Virus record (IMG/VR): IMGVR_UViG_3300010354_000705
Span: 1 to 22,897 of that record
Source: a virus
DNA: 22,897 bases
Reading direction: 5' to 3' (one strand)
Shown here: positions 16,126 through 22,897 of the stretch, one piece after another
Layout: each line of letters opens with the position of its first letter
Position numbering within the stretch: position 1 is the stretch's first letter
Made by a program: the position numbers and the translations under genes
Notes under the pieces: model-generated
What the model was told of the DNA's origin: nothing
The model's database searches: none
What the model saw: only the letters and a program-made list of their open reading frames with translations

Positions 16126-18108
16126 TCAGCTACCCAGAGCAAACGACTGAGCACGCCGCACCGCCACATCAAAGTCCTGATGCACGGTCAGAATCACCTG
16201 GCCGGATGCCGATTGCGTGAGTGAATCCACGATCAGATCTAGGCCGCTCCACATCCCGACGACGCAATCGGAGAAGTTTCCGAACAGCACATCGTTGGTC
16301 TGCATCTGGTTGCTGATCACCGTCGGGTAACCGTTGATGGTGCCAGCATCAGTGAAGATGTACCCGGCACCAGCATCACCAGAGACTTTCAGCGTCTGCT
16401 TCAGCGCACCACGTACTGCGCTGTTCATGAGATACCGCATCGAACCGGCATCCAGGTTGTTCACCGCCAGCGCAGTCTCCAGGTCCACGTAGTCTTCCCA
16501 GTCGCCGCAGTTGTGGCTACCACCACCCAGGCTGGCAGGGAACGTCTTGCTCACGCCACCACCCAGCGTCACAGAACCAATGCCGGTGGTGTTGATAATC
16601 CCCAGCGGTTGACCATTGCTGCCGGTGCCGTAGCCGATGTTGTAATCCATACCCAGCGCCACAGATTCAGCCATGTCAAGCCGCACTAGGTTCTCGATAT
16701 CAGGCGAGCCCTGAATCATCATCCGGCGGCTGATCGGCACACGCACGCCAATCGTGCGCGGGATCATGTTCACCAGCCCGAAGGTCAGCTTGCTGTTGGC
16801 AACATCAACGTTTTCACCAACAAAGTAGTACTGGGAGCTGGTGAGCTTCCGAGGAATCTCGATATTGCCCTCCAGACCGGAGAGCATCGTGAGACCGCTG
16901 TTCAGAAACGCCGAACGGTTCCGAATCAGATCAATGAACTGTGCATCGAGCCGATCGGTGCTCACCAGTGCGCCGCCATCACCGAAGGTGCCGACGGTCT
17001 GGCCGGGGGTCTCAGCAGCACGGTTGGCGCCCAGTACCTCCCAGGGGATCAGATGGCCGCGAGGGCTTTTGTTGAGCGTCCTGGACTGCAGATCAGCAGC
17101 TGCCCGAGTCACCTCCAGCTCAAAGCCTGCCTGATCAGCAGTCCTGACACTGGGATCAATGACGTGATTCAGCAGTCGGCACAGGCTGAAGCGCTTAACC
17201 TCACGCTTGCTAAGGCCCAGTTCAGCGCCGCCGGCATCATGCACGCGGCCCTGAAATTCGACCTTGCGCATCCCAATTTGCTCCATCACCACCGCACGGG
17301 CGGCGTCAATAGAAGCATCATCATTGATGAGTTTTTCGGCCAGCTCAGGCAGCTGAAATTGCTCGCACATACCACGGATGGTGGCAACACGCTCGCGCTC
17401 GGCGCGCCGAGCGTCCTGCTGCACCTCCGCCACGTTGACTTCAGTAGTCATGGAAGTTGTATCAGGGGAATCAGTCCGCTCGGCGGTCTGCAATTCCAGA
17501 CTATGGAGCGGCTCATTAACAGCTGATTTGATCGTCTCAGGGTCAACCGTTACGATCACTTCTTGAGGTTTGACAGGTTCTTGCTCCACAGGATTAGGAT
17601 CTGCTGCAGGCTCATCCATGGCGCGTCCCAAACCAACGGTCTGATCAGCTGGAACGCTCACGCTGGAAACTTCCAGCACTGGCCAGCTGGTCACGTAGAA
17701 ACCATCTTCACGTTCCTCCAGCTCTTTAACTTCGTAAGCGAACGAGACGTTACGGGTAATCCCTGCTTCAATATCTTGGCGGCGCTTGTATTCCTCCGTG
17801 CCGCGCTCCGTAGTATTCGGGCTCCAACGGACAGTGGAATAGAGCCGCCGATCGTCGCCCAGCCAGGCTTTCTCGACAACGCCAAGAATTACATCACGAT
17901 CATGATTCCAGAGCCACGGGGCGCCGTCATTCATACGGCTCAGATCCATCGCGCCTGGTTCATGCACCAAGATTTCACGCCCGAACCAGCGTTCGACAGG
18001 CGCCTCGGAGCTGAACGAAAACGTAAGCGTTTCGTCGGTCTTTTCTTCGACCTGCATCCCCATCTGCAGCTCGCGCCGCTGGGGCCCCTTCAACTTGGAC
18101 AGGTCCAT
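16126..18108 (-). CDS. Prohead protease (S78) fused to HK97-type major capsid protein
   Basis: This 660-residue protein combines two functions usually encoded separately. Residues 1-165 form an S78-type prohead protease with His69 in LWNHD, Ser122 in ITRNVSFAYEV and the VLEVSSVSVPAD strand at 144-155. Residues about 166-235 are an acidic, Pro/Thr-rich linker. Residues 225-300 are helical and charged, like a capsid scaffold (delta) domain. Residues about 365-660 form the HK97-fold capsid: GGALVSTDRLDAQFIDLI near 378, the E-loop and P-domain region, LGMDYNIGYGTGSNGQPLGI at 485-504 and the closing HQDFDVAVRRAQSF. The protease would cut away itself and the scaffold as heads mature. Met220 has no ribosome site upstream, so independent capsid translation is not supported. 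AGGTGG sits almost directly against ATG 18108, an unusually short spacing. Confidence 0.93.
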   Translation of the reverse strand: MDLSKLKGPQRRELQMGMQVEEKTDETLTFSFSSEAPVERWFGREILVHEPGAMDLSRMNDGAPWLWNHDRDVILGVVEKAWLGDDRRLYSTVRWSPNTTERGTEEYKRRQDIEAGITRNVSFAYEVKELEEREDGFYVTSWPVLEVSSVSVPADQTVGLGRAMDEPAADPNPVEQEPVKPQEVIVTVDPETIKSAVNEPLHSLELQTAERTDSPDTTSMTTEVNVAEVQQDARRAERERVATIRGMCEQFQLPELAEKLINDDASIDAARAVVMEQIGMRKVEFQGRVHDAGGAELGLSKREVKRFSLCRLLNHVIDPSVRTADQAGFELEVTRAAADLQSRTLNKSPRGHLIPWEVLGANRAAETPGQTVGTFGDGGALVSTDRLDAQFIDLIRNRSAFLNSGLTMLSGLEGNIEIPRKLTSSQYYFVGENVDVANSKLTFGLVNMIPRTIGVRVPISRRMMIQGSPDIENLVRLDMAESVALGMDYNIGYGTGSNGQPLGIINTTGIGSVTLGGGVSKTFPASLGGGSHNCGDWEDYVDLETALAVNNLDAGSMRYLMNSAVRGALKQTLKVSGDAGAGYIFTDAGTINGYPTVISNQMQTNDVLFGNFSDCVVGMWSGLDLIVDSLTQSASGQVILTVHQDFDVAVRRAQSFALGS

Positions 18109-18127
18109 TCCACCTGATTCGTTTCTA

Positions 18128-19660
18128 TCAGGCTATGGGCTGTGTTTCCGCATCAGCACCCGCATCTGAAACAGGGTCGATCGCAGGCTCCGGCAGCTGC
18201 TCAACCGTTGGCATCAGGCCCAGTGATTCTTTTAGTTCGTTCTCCCTAGCGATCTGAGCGAGCACCATTTCCAGCTGTTCGCCCGTGTATTCAGCTATCT
18301 GCTCACTATGTGATTGCAGCATCAGCTGTCGAGACATTTCTAACGCCTTCATCTCCTTCTGAGGATCGACCCAGCTATAGCTCCTTGCTTGCCACCTTGG
18401 CGCATTGTAACGCTCAGGCCTAGTCCAAAAATCGTCAAAGGCCGGCGACGGCAACTCACCCACCAGCATCGCCGCACGTAGCCACTCTTCAAATACCCGT
18501 TGATGAAAGTGCTGAATCAGCACGCTCTGGACAACCCGCCAATGATCCCGATCCTCAAGAATTGAAAGCCGACTACTGCTGTAATTCGTCTGGCTAAAAT
18601 CTCTACTCAGCGTTTCATACGAACACCCAAACCCCGCCGCAAACCGCCGCGTCAGATTCCGAACTACGTTGTCATACTGTCCATCGTCAGGCCCAAAATT
18701 CGGAGGCACCGGCTCTTGGCCTGGGTCAAGAATGTTCCAGCTGCCGGGTTCTGTATTAAACAACAACTGACCGTTTTCAACGGCATCACCCTGTAAATCT
18801 CCATCTGGAGTGCGAATCCAACCCAGCGACGCTGATTGTACTCTTTTACGTGTCCAATGAGCTTCCTCATACTTGCCTAGGTTGTGAACCGTCGTGATTA
18901 CACTTGCCAGCCACGGCACCCCACGGTTCTGCCCAATCCGCTCAGGCAGGAACACATGAATCATGTCCGCCGCCGGCACTAAAATATGTTTGCGCTCCAC
19001 ACCACGGCGGTTTAACCCCAGCTCTACATCACCCGGATGCCGCACTAGGACCGCGTACCGTGTCGGCCGGCCCCATTCGTTAATCTCCACACCTAAACGC
19101 CATTCGTGACCAGGCCGGTCACTCACACCGCTTTTATCCTCATCCAACTGGTGCGCCTCGATCAGCTCCAGCGCTAGCGGCACACGGCCCTGACCCATCG
19201 GCTGCCGCACGATCCTGATCAGCACTTCGCCCGATTCCGGCAAACTGCCGGCAATCATCATCTCAAAGCCGTGAAAACTCAGCCGGCCCGCTACATCACA
19301 CGTGTCCGGCCGACACCAGCGCCGCCACCCATCCTCCATAATCCGGTTACGCCGCACGTCCTTTTCAGTGCCGCCAACCTTCATAATCTGACCCTGCATT
19401 TGGATCCCACGCGGACCCACCACATTGATCTGAGTGGTCCGCTTCGCCTGCCTGGCATAAGGGTTATCCCTTACAAGCTGGTGGCAGCGGTCGCGCAGCA
19501 CCCGCAAACTGACCCGCAGCTCAGCATCGGCTGATGTAGTCGGCGCCACCAGATCGTGCAGCAACCGGTTACGCCGGGCGCCTTCAAACATTCGCCGGCC
19601 TTCTGCCCTGCCATGCCGAGTGGTCAGGATCTGCCTTTGAAACCAGCTACGAACACCCAT
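18128..19660 (-). CDS. Portal protein, lambda gpB type
   Basis: This 510-residue protein matches the lambda-type portal family (Phage_portal_2). A positively charged N-terminus (WFQRQILTTRHGRAEGRRMF) is followed by LRVLRDRCHQLVRDNPYARQ at 51-70 and INVVGPRGIQ, the most recognisable stretch of this family. The body contains LELIEAHQLDEDKSG and RRGVERKHILVPAADMIHVF, as expected of the portal core. The portal is a dodecamer at one capsid vertex; it is the channel for DNA, docks the terminase and carries the head-tail connector. Its start overlaps the preceding gene's stop by one base, and a 19-nt gap separates it from the protease-capsid fusion. The order terminase, gpW-like, portal, protease/capsid is that of lambda. 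Confidence 0.93.
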   Translation of the reverse strand: MGVRSWFQRQILTTRHGRAEGRRMFEGARRNRLLHDLVAPTTSADAELRVSLRVLRDRCHQLVRDNPYARQAKRTTQINVVGPRGIQMQGQIMKVGGTEKDVRRNRIMEDGWRRWCRPDTCDVAGRLSFHGFEMMIAGSLPESGEVLIRIVRQPMGQGRVPLALELIEAHQLDEDKSGVSDRPGHEWRLGVEINEWGRPTRYAVLVRHPGDVELGLNRRGVERKHILVPAADMIHVFLPERIGQNRGVPWLASVITTVHNLGKYEEAHWTRKRVQSASLGWIRTPDGDLQGDAVENGQLLFNTEPGSWNILDPGQEPVPPNFGPDDGQYDNVVRNLTRRFAAGFGCSYETLSRDFSQTNYSSSRLSILEDRDHWRVVQSVLIQHFHQRVFEEWLRAAMLVGELPSPAFDDFWTRPERYNAPRWQARSYSWVDPQKEMKALEMSRQLMLQSHSEQIAEYTGEQLEMVLAQIARENELKESLGLMPTVEQLPEPAIDPVSDAGADAETQPIA

Positions 19661-20226
19661 CAGCTCACCCCCGTAAACCGCACATACAGCTTGCGAGGAT
19701 CACCTAAACCCTGCGCAATCATCTCTGCACGCTTCTCTCTCATCACCTCAGCTTTTAACCTATCCCGCCATTTGATCAGCTCAGCAAGATCAGCTCGCCT
19801 AACTTTCCGGCCACCGTTACCCAAACTGCCGATCTGATATTCCTGTGCCCCGGTAGTCAGCGCACGTATCGCCTCTTCAACCGCTACCAGATCTTTCTCA
19901 GCCTGACTGCGATCGTCAAACGCACCAGCAGTACCGCTAAACGCCAGGCTCTTCCGAACCGTCAGACTGCCGCGTCGCACCGTACGCGGAACCCCATTAA
20001 CAGTGGCGACAACCTGCAGAGTCCAATCACCAGCCGCCATAGCGGCAGTCACTGCAGCGCTCAGCGTGACCTGCCAACCTTCACCAGTAAGCACCCCTGG
20101 TGCTTCCACTCCAGCGCCAGCACCGCTACCACGCAGCCATACAATCACCCCACTCGCATCAGCAGGGGCAAGGGTCTCGATCCAAGAAACCGCGTCAGAT
20201 TGGTAGAGCTCAGCGGGTTGAGTCAT
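19660..20226 (-). CDS. Ig-like domain fused to gpW-like head-tail joining domain
   Basis: Between terminase and portal, where lambda has the 68-residue gpW, this gene encodes 188 residues. Residues about 1-95 form an Ig-like beta domain (VSWIETLAPADASGVIVWLR, QVTLSAAVTAAMAAGDWTLQ). Residues about 105-165 look gpW-like: AEKDLVAVEEAIRALTTGAQ, then YQIGSLGNGGRKVRRADLAEL, where a short beta hairpin separates two helices. The last 25 residues are basic. gpW plugs the portal before the tail joins, and Ig-like modules on phage particles often bind weakly to surfaces. The start overlaps the large terminase stop by 4 nt. The two-part architecture is visible in sequence; the functions are inferred. Confidence 0.72.
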   Translation of the reverse strand: MTQPAELYQSDAVSWIETLAPADASGVIVWLRGSGAGAGVEAPGVLTGEGWQVTLSAAVTAAMAAGDWTLQVVATVNGVPRTVRRGSLTVRKSLAFSGTAGAFDDRSQAEKDLVAVEEAIRALTTGAQEYQIGSLGNGGRKVRRADLAELIKWRDRLKAEVMREKRAEMIAQGLGDPRKLYVRFTGVS

Positions 20227-22145
20227 TTCAGCACCGTAAAGCTCCTGGCCTTTCGTGGCTCGGCCTTCTCTTTAGAGCCTACCGACGCCTTAAGTTGTGA
20301 CTCCAACTGATCCCACATGGTGGCGCGGTTGTATCTACGGCTCACCAGCTGCAACGCTGCGTAGGCCATTCGGGTACAGTCGCCGCCCTCGTCCCGGCTG
20401 CCAGTCGGCTTGTCCCACTTGTAATCCTGCCTGCCAGCACCCTTTTTAGGCATCTTCTTCCACGGGAACAGCTCAGCTAAAAACTGGTCGGTAGAAGCCT
20501 CTCCAAAGTGCAGATACCCAGGGCCGGGCTTTTCCTGCCGCAACCGACCCTGCAGGTGCTGAATGCTTGTCTCGTACCCCACTGGATACATCAACACGCC
20601 CTTTTTGATCACGCTCTGATTTTTTCGGTTGATATTTACCGGAACGCCTTTGCCAATTAGCGGCTTGCCTTTGCTTTCCGATCCTTTCATGGGCGCCCAT
20701 TTGCCCACCCTTGCACGGCACCAGTCGCGCACTTCATGCGTGGCATAGCCGCCGTCATCAATGCCGCCTAGCGCAATCTGAAGCTCTGCACCATCCTCCC
20801 GATTCCATTTTGTTTCTTGCACCGCATCTAGCTGATTCAGAGTTTCCATCTGCTGTGGGTCGCCATCAATCTCAAAATGCCCCAAATGCCACCCTTCCTC
20901 GCCACGGCCCCATCCCCATATCGTCACAACCAGTCTTTCTGCTATTGCGCCACCACCACCCTGAACGTCAACGCCAGCGGTCAGCACCAGCACGCCATTA
21001 GGCACAATTCCTGCTGGGTATCCATTGCCAGCTGTTGTATCCTGCCGTCGCTGTGACAACCCTTCTACATTCAGCTTTCCGGTAATCGTGTCTTCCCAAG
21101 GGATCCCTAGCACGGTGTTATGAAAAGTCTGCATTAAGTCGTTATCACCACGGCGCATTGCTTCTAGCGCTTCTTGGTATTCACTTATTAAATTGCTCCA
21201 TTCCGCTCCAGCGTGGTAGCTATACGCCGCCCAGATATGCCGACTCCTAACACGAGGGTATCCGTCCTTAAGGATTTGCTGGCTACGATCAAGCCCTAAC
21301 GGACAGGCCCAGCCCCCGCGCTCATCCATCCATCGCAGGCTGGCGTAGCCGATCAGCTCGTGACAGTTTTCGCATTCATACTTTCCAGCATCGTCGCCAT
21401 CCTTTCGCATCTGCTCCCATCTCAGCACTTGATATTCGCCGCAATGTGGGCACGGCAAATAGCGGTACTGCTGATCGCCTTTTTTGAACCATTGATGCGT
21501 TTTGTCGTCAGGATAGATTGGCGTGCCGCCGATGATTGCTTTACGGTTCCAAGTGGTGGCGGAACGATTCATCCCCAGCTTGATTTGATCGCCTTCATCA
21601 ATCGCGTCATACGCTGACGGCTCCTCAAAGATCACAACCGTTCGTTCTTTGCGCCTAAAGCCCTTGCCACTTGCGGCGCTGACAATATCAATCAGCCCGC
21701 CATTAGTTAGCTTCTTCAACAGGATTGTATTGGTTGCCGTGCCCCTAGCTTTTGACTCAGCAAGCAAGCCTTCCAAGCACGGCGAATCTCTGAACAAATC
21801 TGAAATATCCTCCTTGCTATACTCTTCCGCGTCGTTCTGAACCGGCTGCACAATCATTATCTTGCTTGGTTTCCAGTGCGAGTAGTACTGCACTGCGCCG
21901 ATTTTTACGCATTCTGACCAGCCAACGCGGGCAGACTTCATGCAAACTTCAATTTCTACATAGGGACTGGTAAACCCGTAAAACCAATCGCGCTGGTATG
22001 GCCTAGTTATCCATTTACCTTTACTTGCTGCATTGCCTGTAACATAACCGTATGTATCCGCATACTCAACGCCACTGAGTATTGGTCGCGGCCTGAAGCA
22101 CTCCGCTAGGCTCCGCGCCATGCCAATCCGATCGCGGCAAATCAT
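20223..22145 (-). CDS. terL: Terminase large subunit, lambda gpA type
   Basis: This 640-residue packaging motor and nuclease is of the GpA family. Residues 47-60 (TRPYQRDWFYGFTS) match the entry to the ATPase. The variant Walker A is KSARVGWSE at 70-78. ERTVVIFEEPSAYD at 167-180 is the Walker B and catalytic Glu region. Two Cys pairs, C232-C235 and C258-C261, form the zinc-binding insertion typical of this family. The nuclease half has Asp393 in TAGVDVQ, Asp463-464 in GGIDDGG and Asp589 in GGDCTRMAYAAL. It cuts concatemers at the packaging site and drives ATP-powered translocation into the prohead. It overlaps the small terminase by 4 nt (ATGA) and is coupled to it. All expected motifs are intact. 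Confidence 0.96.
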   Translation of the reverse strand: MICRDRIGMARSLAECFRPRPILSGVEYADTYGYVTGNAASKGKWITRPYQRDWFYGFTSPYVEIEVCMKSARVGWSECVKIGAVQYYSHWKPSKIMIVQPVQNDAEEYSKEDISDLFRDSPCLEGLLAESKARGTATNTILLKKLTNGGLIDIVSAASGKGFRRKERTVVIFEEPSAYDAIDEGDQIKLGMNRSATTWNRKAIIGGTPIYPDDKTHQWFKKGDQQYRYLPCPHCGEYQVLRWEQMRKDGDDAGKYECENCHELIGYASLRWMDERGGWACPLGLDRSQQILKDGYPRVRSRHIWAAYSYHAGAEWSNLISEYQEALEAMRRGDNDLMQTFHNTVLGIPWEDTITGKLNVEGLSQRRQDTTAGNGYPAGIVPNGVLVLTAGVDVQGGGGAIAERLVVTIWGWGRGEEGWHLGHFEIDGDPQQMETLNQLDAVQETKWNREDGAELQIALGGIDDGGYATHEVRDWCRARVGKWAPMKGSESKGKPLIGKGVPVNINRKNQSVIKKGVLMYPVGYETSIQHLQGRLRQEKPGPGYLHFGEASTDQFLAELFPWKKMPKKGAGRQDYKWDKPTGSRDEGGDCTRMAYAALQLVSRRYNRATMWDQLESQLKASVGSKEKAEPRKARSFTVLK

Positions 22146-22741
22146 AACGACACCTCTTCATCGGTAAATTGCCAATCTGCCACGTTCTGTAAAAACTGAT
22201 TTACAAGCCTGGAAATAATATCTTGCTCTTCTACTGTAAGGTGAGGAATCTGGTTTTTAATCTGCTGCGGCAAACTTGACGCTTGATCTTGCAACGTTAA
22301 TGCCACCGCTTTCTGTGCCTGTTCTATGTCTTCGCGATAAACCAGCTTTCCCTCTAGCAGCTCACGCTCTACTTGCAGCTTTAGTTTCTTTTCGTATTCG
22401 GTCCAGGCCCTTTCGGTGTTGAAATCTGGAGTGTCGTCGTCTGAGTCAACAGGCCGTCTTTCTGATTGAGCCACGGGCGTCTTTGCTGACATCCGTTCCT
22501 TTGCCGGCCGCAGCGGCTTTTGCGCTGCCTCCACAGATTGATTCCGGCTGCCATGCTTGCTCTTTGTCTTGGGCACTTTCGCCCACGCCTCATGCAGGCC
22601 CTCTCGCCTCACGTGGCGCACGCCGTTGACTAAGACCTCTTTAAGAAAGCCGTTTTCTATCGCTCGATAGACCTGATTTCTGCTTGACAGCCCCAGCACT
22701 GCAGCAGCGTCACGGATTGTCAGCAGCTCGCTGTTCGCCAC
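22142..22741 (-). CDS. terS: Terminase small subunit, Nu1-like
   Basis: This 199-residue protein has three parts. Residues 6-55 form a winged helix-turn-helix like Nu1 and excisionases (LLTIRDAAAVLGLSSRNQVY, then GVRHVRREGLHEA). Residues 56-105 are a basic, disordered linker. Residues 108-199 are helical, with a coiled coil around EYEKKLKLQVERELLEGKLV that should mediate oligomerisation and contact TerL. It recognises the packaging site and hands DNA to TerL. The start is GTG 22741. An in-frame TGA lies two codons upstream, so no longer form exists. I see no Shine-Dalgarno. Instead, the first of several TGTCACA repeats abuts the start, so the protein may bind there and control its own expression as well as packaging. 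Confidence 0.9.
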   Translation of the reverse strand: MANSELLTIRDAAAVLGLSSRNQVYRAIENGFLKEVLVNGVRHVRREGLHEAWAKVPKTKSKHGSRNQSVEAAQKPLRPAKERMSAKTPVAQSERRPVDSDDDTPDFNTERAWTEYEKKLKLQVERELLEGKLVYREDIEQAQKAVALTLQDQASSLPQQIKNQIPHLTVEEQDIISRLVNQFLQNVADWQFTDEEVSL

Positions 22742-22742
22742 G

Positions 22743-22790
22743 TGTCACATACGCTTGTCACAATCTACCTGTGACAGAATCTATGTGACA
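22743..22790 (-). repeat. Nested TGTCACA/TGTGACA repeat cluster, candidate terminase-binding (cos/pac) site
   Basis: Plus-strand copies are TGTCACA at 22743-22749 and 22756-22762, and the inverted TGTGACA at 22770-22776 and 22784-22790. The steps are 13-14 nt and the dyad centre is at about 22766. The outer pair extends to 8 bp (TGTCACAT/ATGTGACA). The inner pair could form a 7-bp stem with a 7-nt loop. A fifth, imperfect copy (AGTCACA) is at 22844-22850. The cluster lies within 50 bp upstream of the small terminase start, where lambda-type phages keep the Nu1-binding part of cos. No cohesive-end nick site could be identified. Confidence 0.6.
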
Positions 22791-22897
22791 GGCCATGCTA
22801 GAGCGTGGTGCTGGGGTGGGGGCCTTAATGCGATTGCGGCAACAGTCACATGATCGCCAGCCATTCTCAAGAGAAAAAACGGGGCGTCGGAACTAAC

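Noticed and set aside
17451-17451. Internal ATG (Met220) as a separate capsid or scaffold start
   Set aside because: No Shine-Dalgarno precedes it and the codon lies in a low-complexity linker; kept only as a point to test.
22743-22790. CRP-like (TGTGA-N6-TCACA) regulatory sites
   Set aside because: The half-sites face the wrong way (TCACA first, then TGTGA with 7 nt between) and four copies are regularly spaced beside terS, which fits terminase recognition better.
22805-22823. G-rich run as a G-quadruplex
   Set aside because: There are only two long G runs (GGGG and GGGGG); four runs of three or more are needed.
22743-22850. Short CRISPR array
   Set aside because: The units are only 7 bp with 6-8 nt between them and alternate in orientation; no repeat-spacer structure of CRISPR size exists.
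1-22897. HIP1 octamers as proof of a cyanobacterial host
   Set aside because: I found GCGATCG-like near matches (for example near 14930 and 19907) but no convincing full GCGATCGC, so the host call stays tentative.
22742-22897. Sigma70-type promoter for the operon
   Set aside because: Only poor -10 and -35 matches were visible on the minus strand, so none is annotated; the promoter may lie upstream of the window.

Overview
The window is a near-complete head and tail morphogenesis module of a lambda-type siphophage or prophage. Every gene I can support lies on the minus strand, so the module reads from right to left: packaging at about 22.7 kb, head proteins to about 15.2 kb, an accessory receptor and glycan cassette at 9.5-15.2 kb, then tail terminator, tube, chaperones, tape measure and tail tip down to base 1. 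Genes are packed with 1-4 nt overlaps or gaps under 60 nt. The only non-coding stretch of note is 22742-22897. No integrase, repressor, lysis or replication gene is present, so prophage and free phage cannot be told apart. Large plus-strand open frames overlap real minus-strand genes and look like shadows.

The host is not shown directly. Parts of the long tail fibre (the HEYV...GG repeats, the VYYVISSGLTADAFKVST stretch, and the segment around residues 757-840) recall cyanophage structural proteins as I remember them. A picocyanobacterial host (Synechococcus/Cyanobium-like) is therefore a low-to-moderate confidence inference. I did not see the HIP1 octamer GCGATCGC that many cyanobacteria carry in abundance.

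Packaging and head (22.8-15.2 kb): a cluster of TGTCACA/TGTGACA repeats lies directly upstream of a Nu1-like small terminase and may be its cos or pac binding site. Next come a lambda gpA-type large terminase, an Ig-like plus gpW-like fusion, a lambda-type portal, an S78-protease/HK97-capsid fusion, a small FI/DUF7210-like protein, a probable decoration protein and an FII-like head-tail joining protein.

Accessory cassette (15.2-9.5 kb): this sits between the FII-like and tail-terminator genes, where lambda-type phages normally carry only gpZ. It holds a Sec-signal-bearing polysaccharide-lyase-like protein, a 1080-residue beta-rich tail fibre, a seven-repeat beta-propeller and a 186-residue two-part protein. 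I see no gpZ candidate.

Tail (9.5-0 kb): tail terminator, a 51-residue protein, a tail tube with an inserted beta domain, and tail assembly chaperones G and GT. G and GT are linked by a textbook -1 frameshift signal (A AAA AAC, 8-nt spacer, 9-GC-pair hairpin). Next come a tape measure with an embedded lytic transglycosylase, an L-like minor tail protein, an NlpC/P60-like protein that seems to lack the catalytic His, and the first 1017 residues of a J-like tail tip protein that runs off the left edge.
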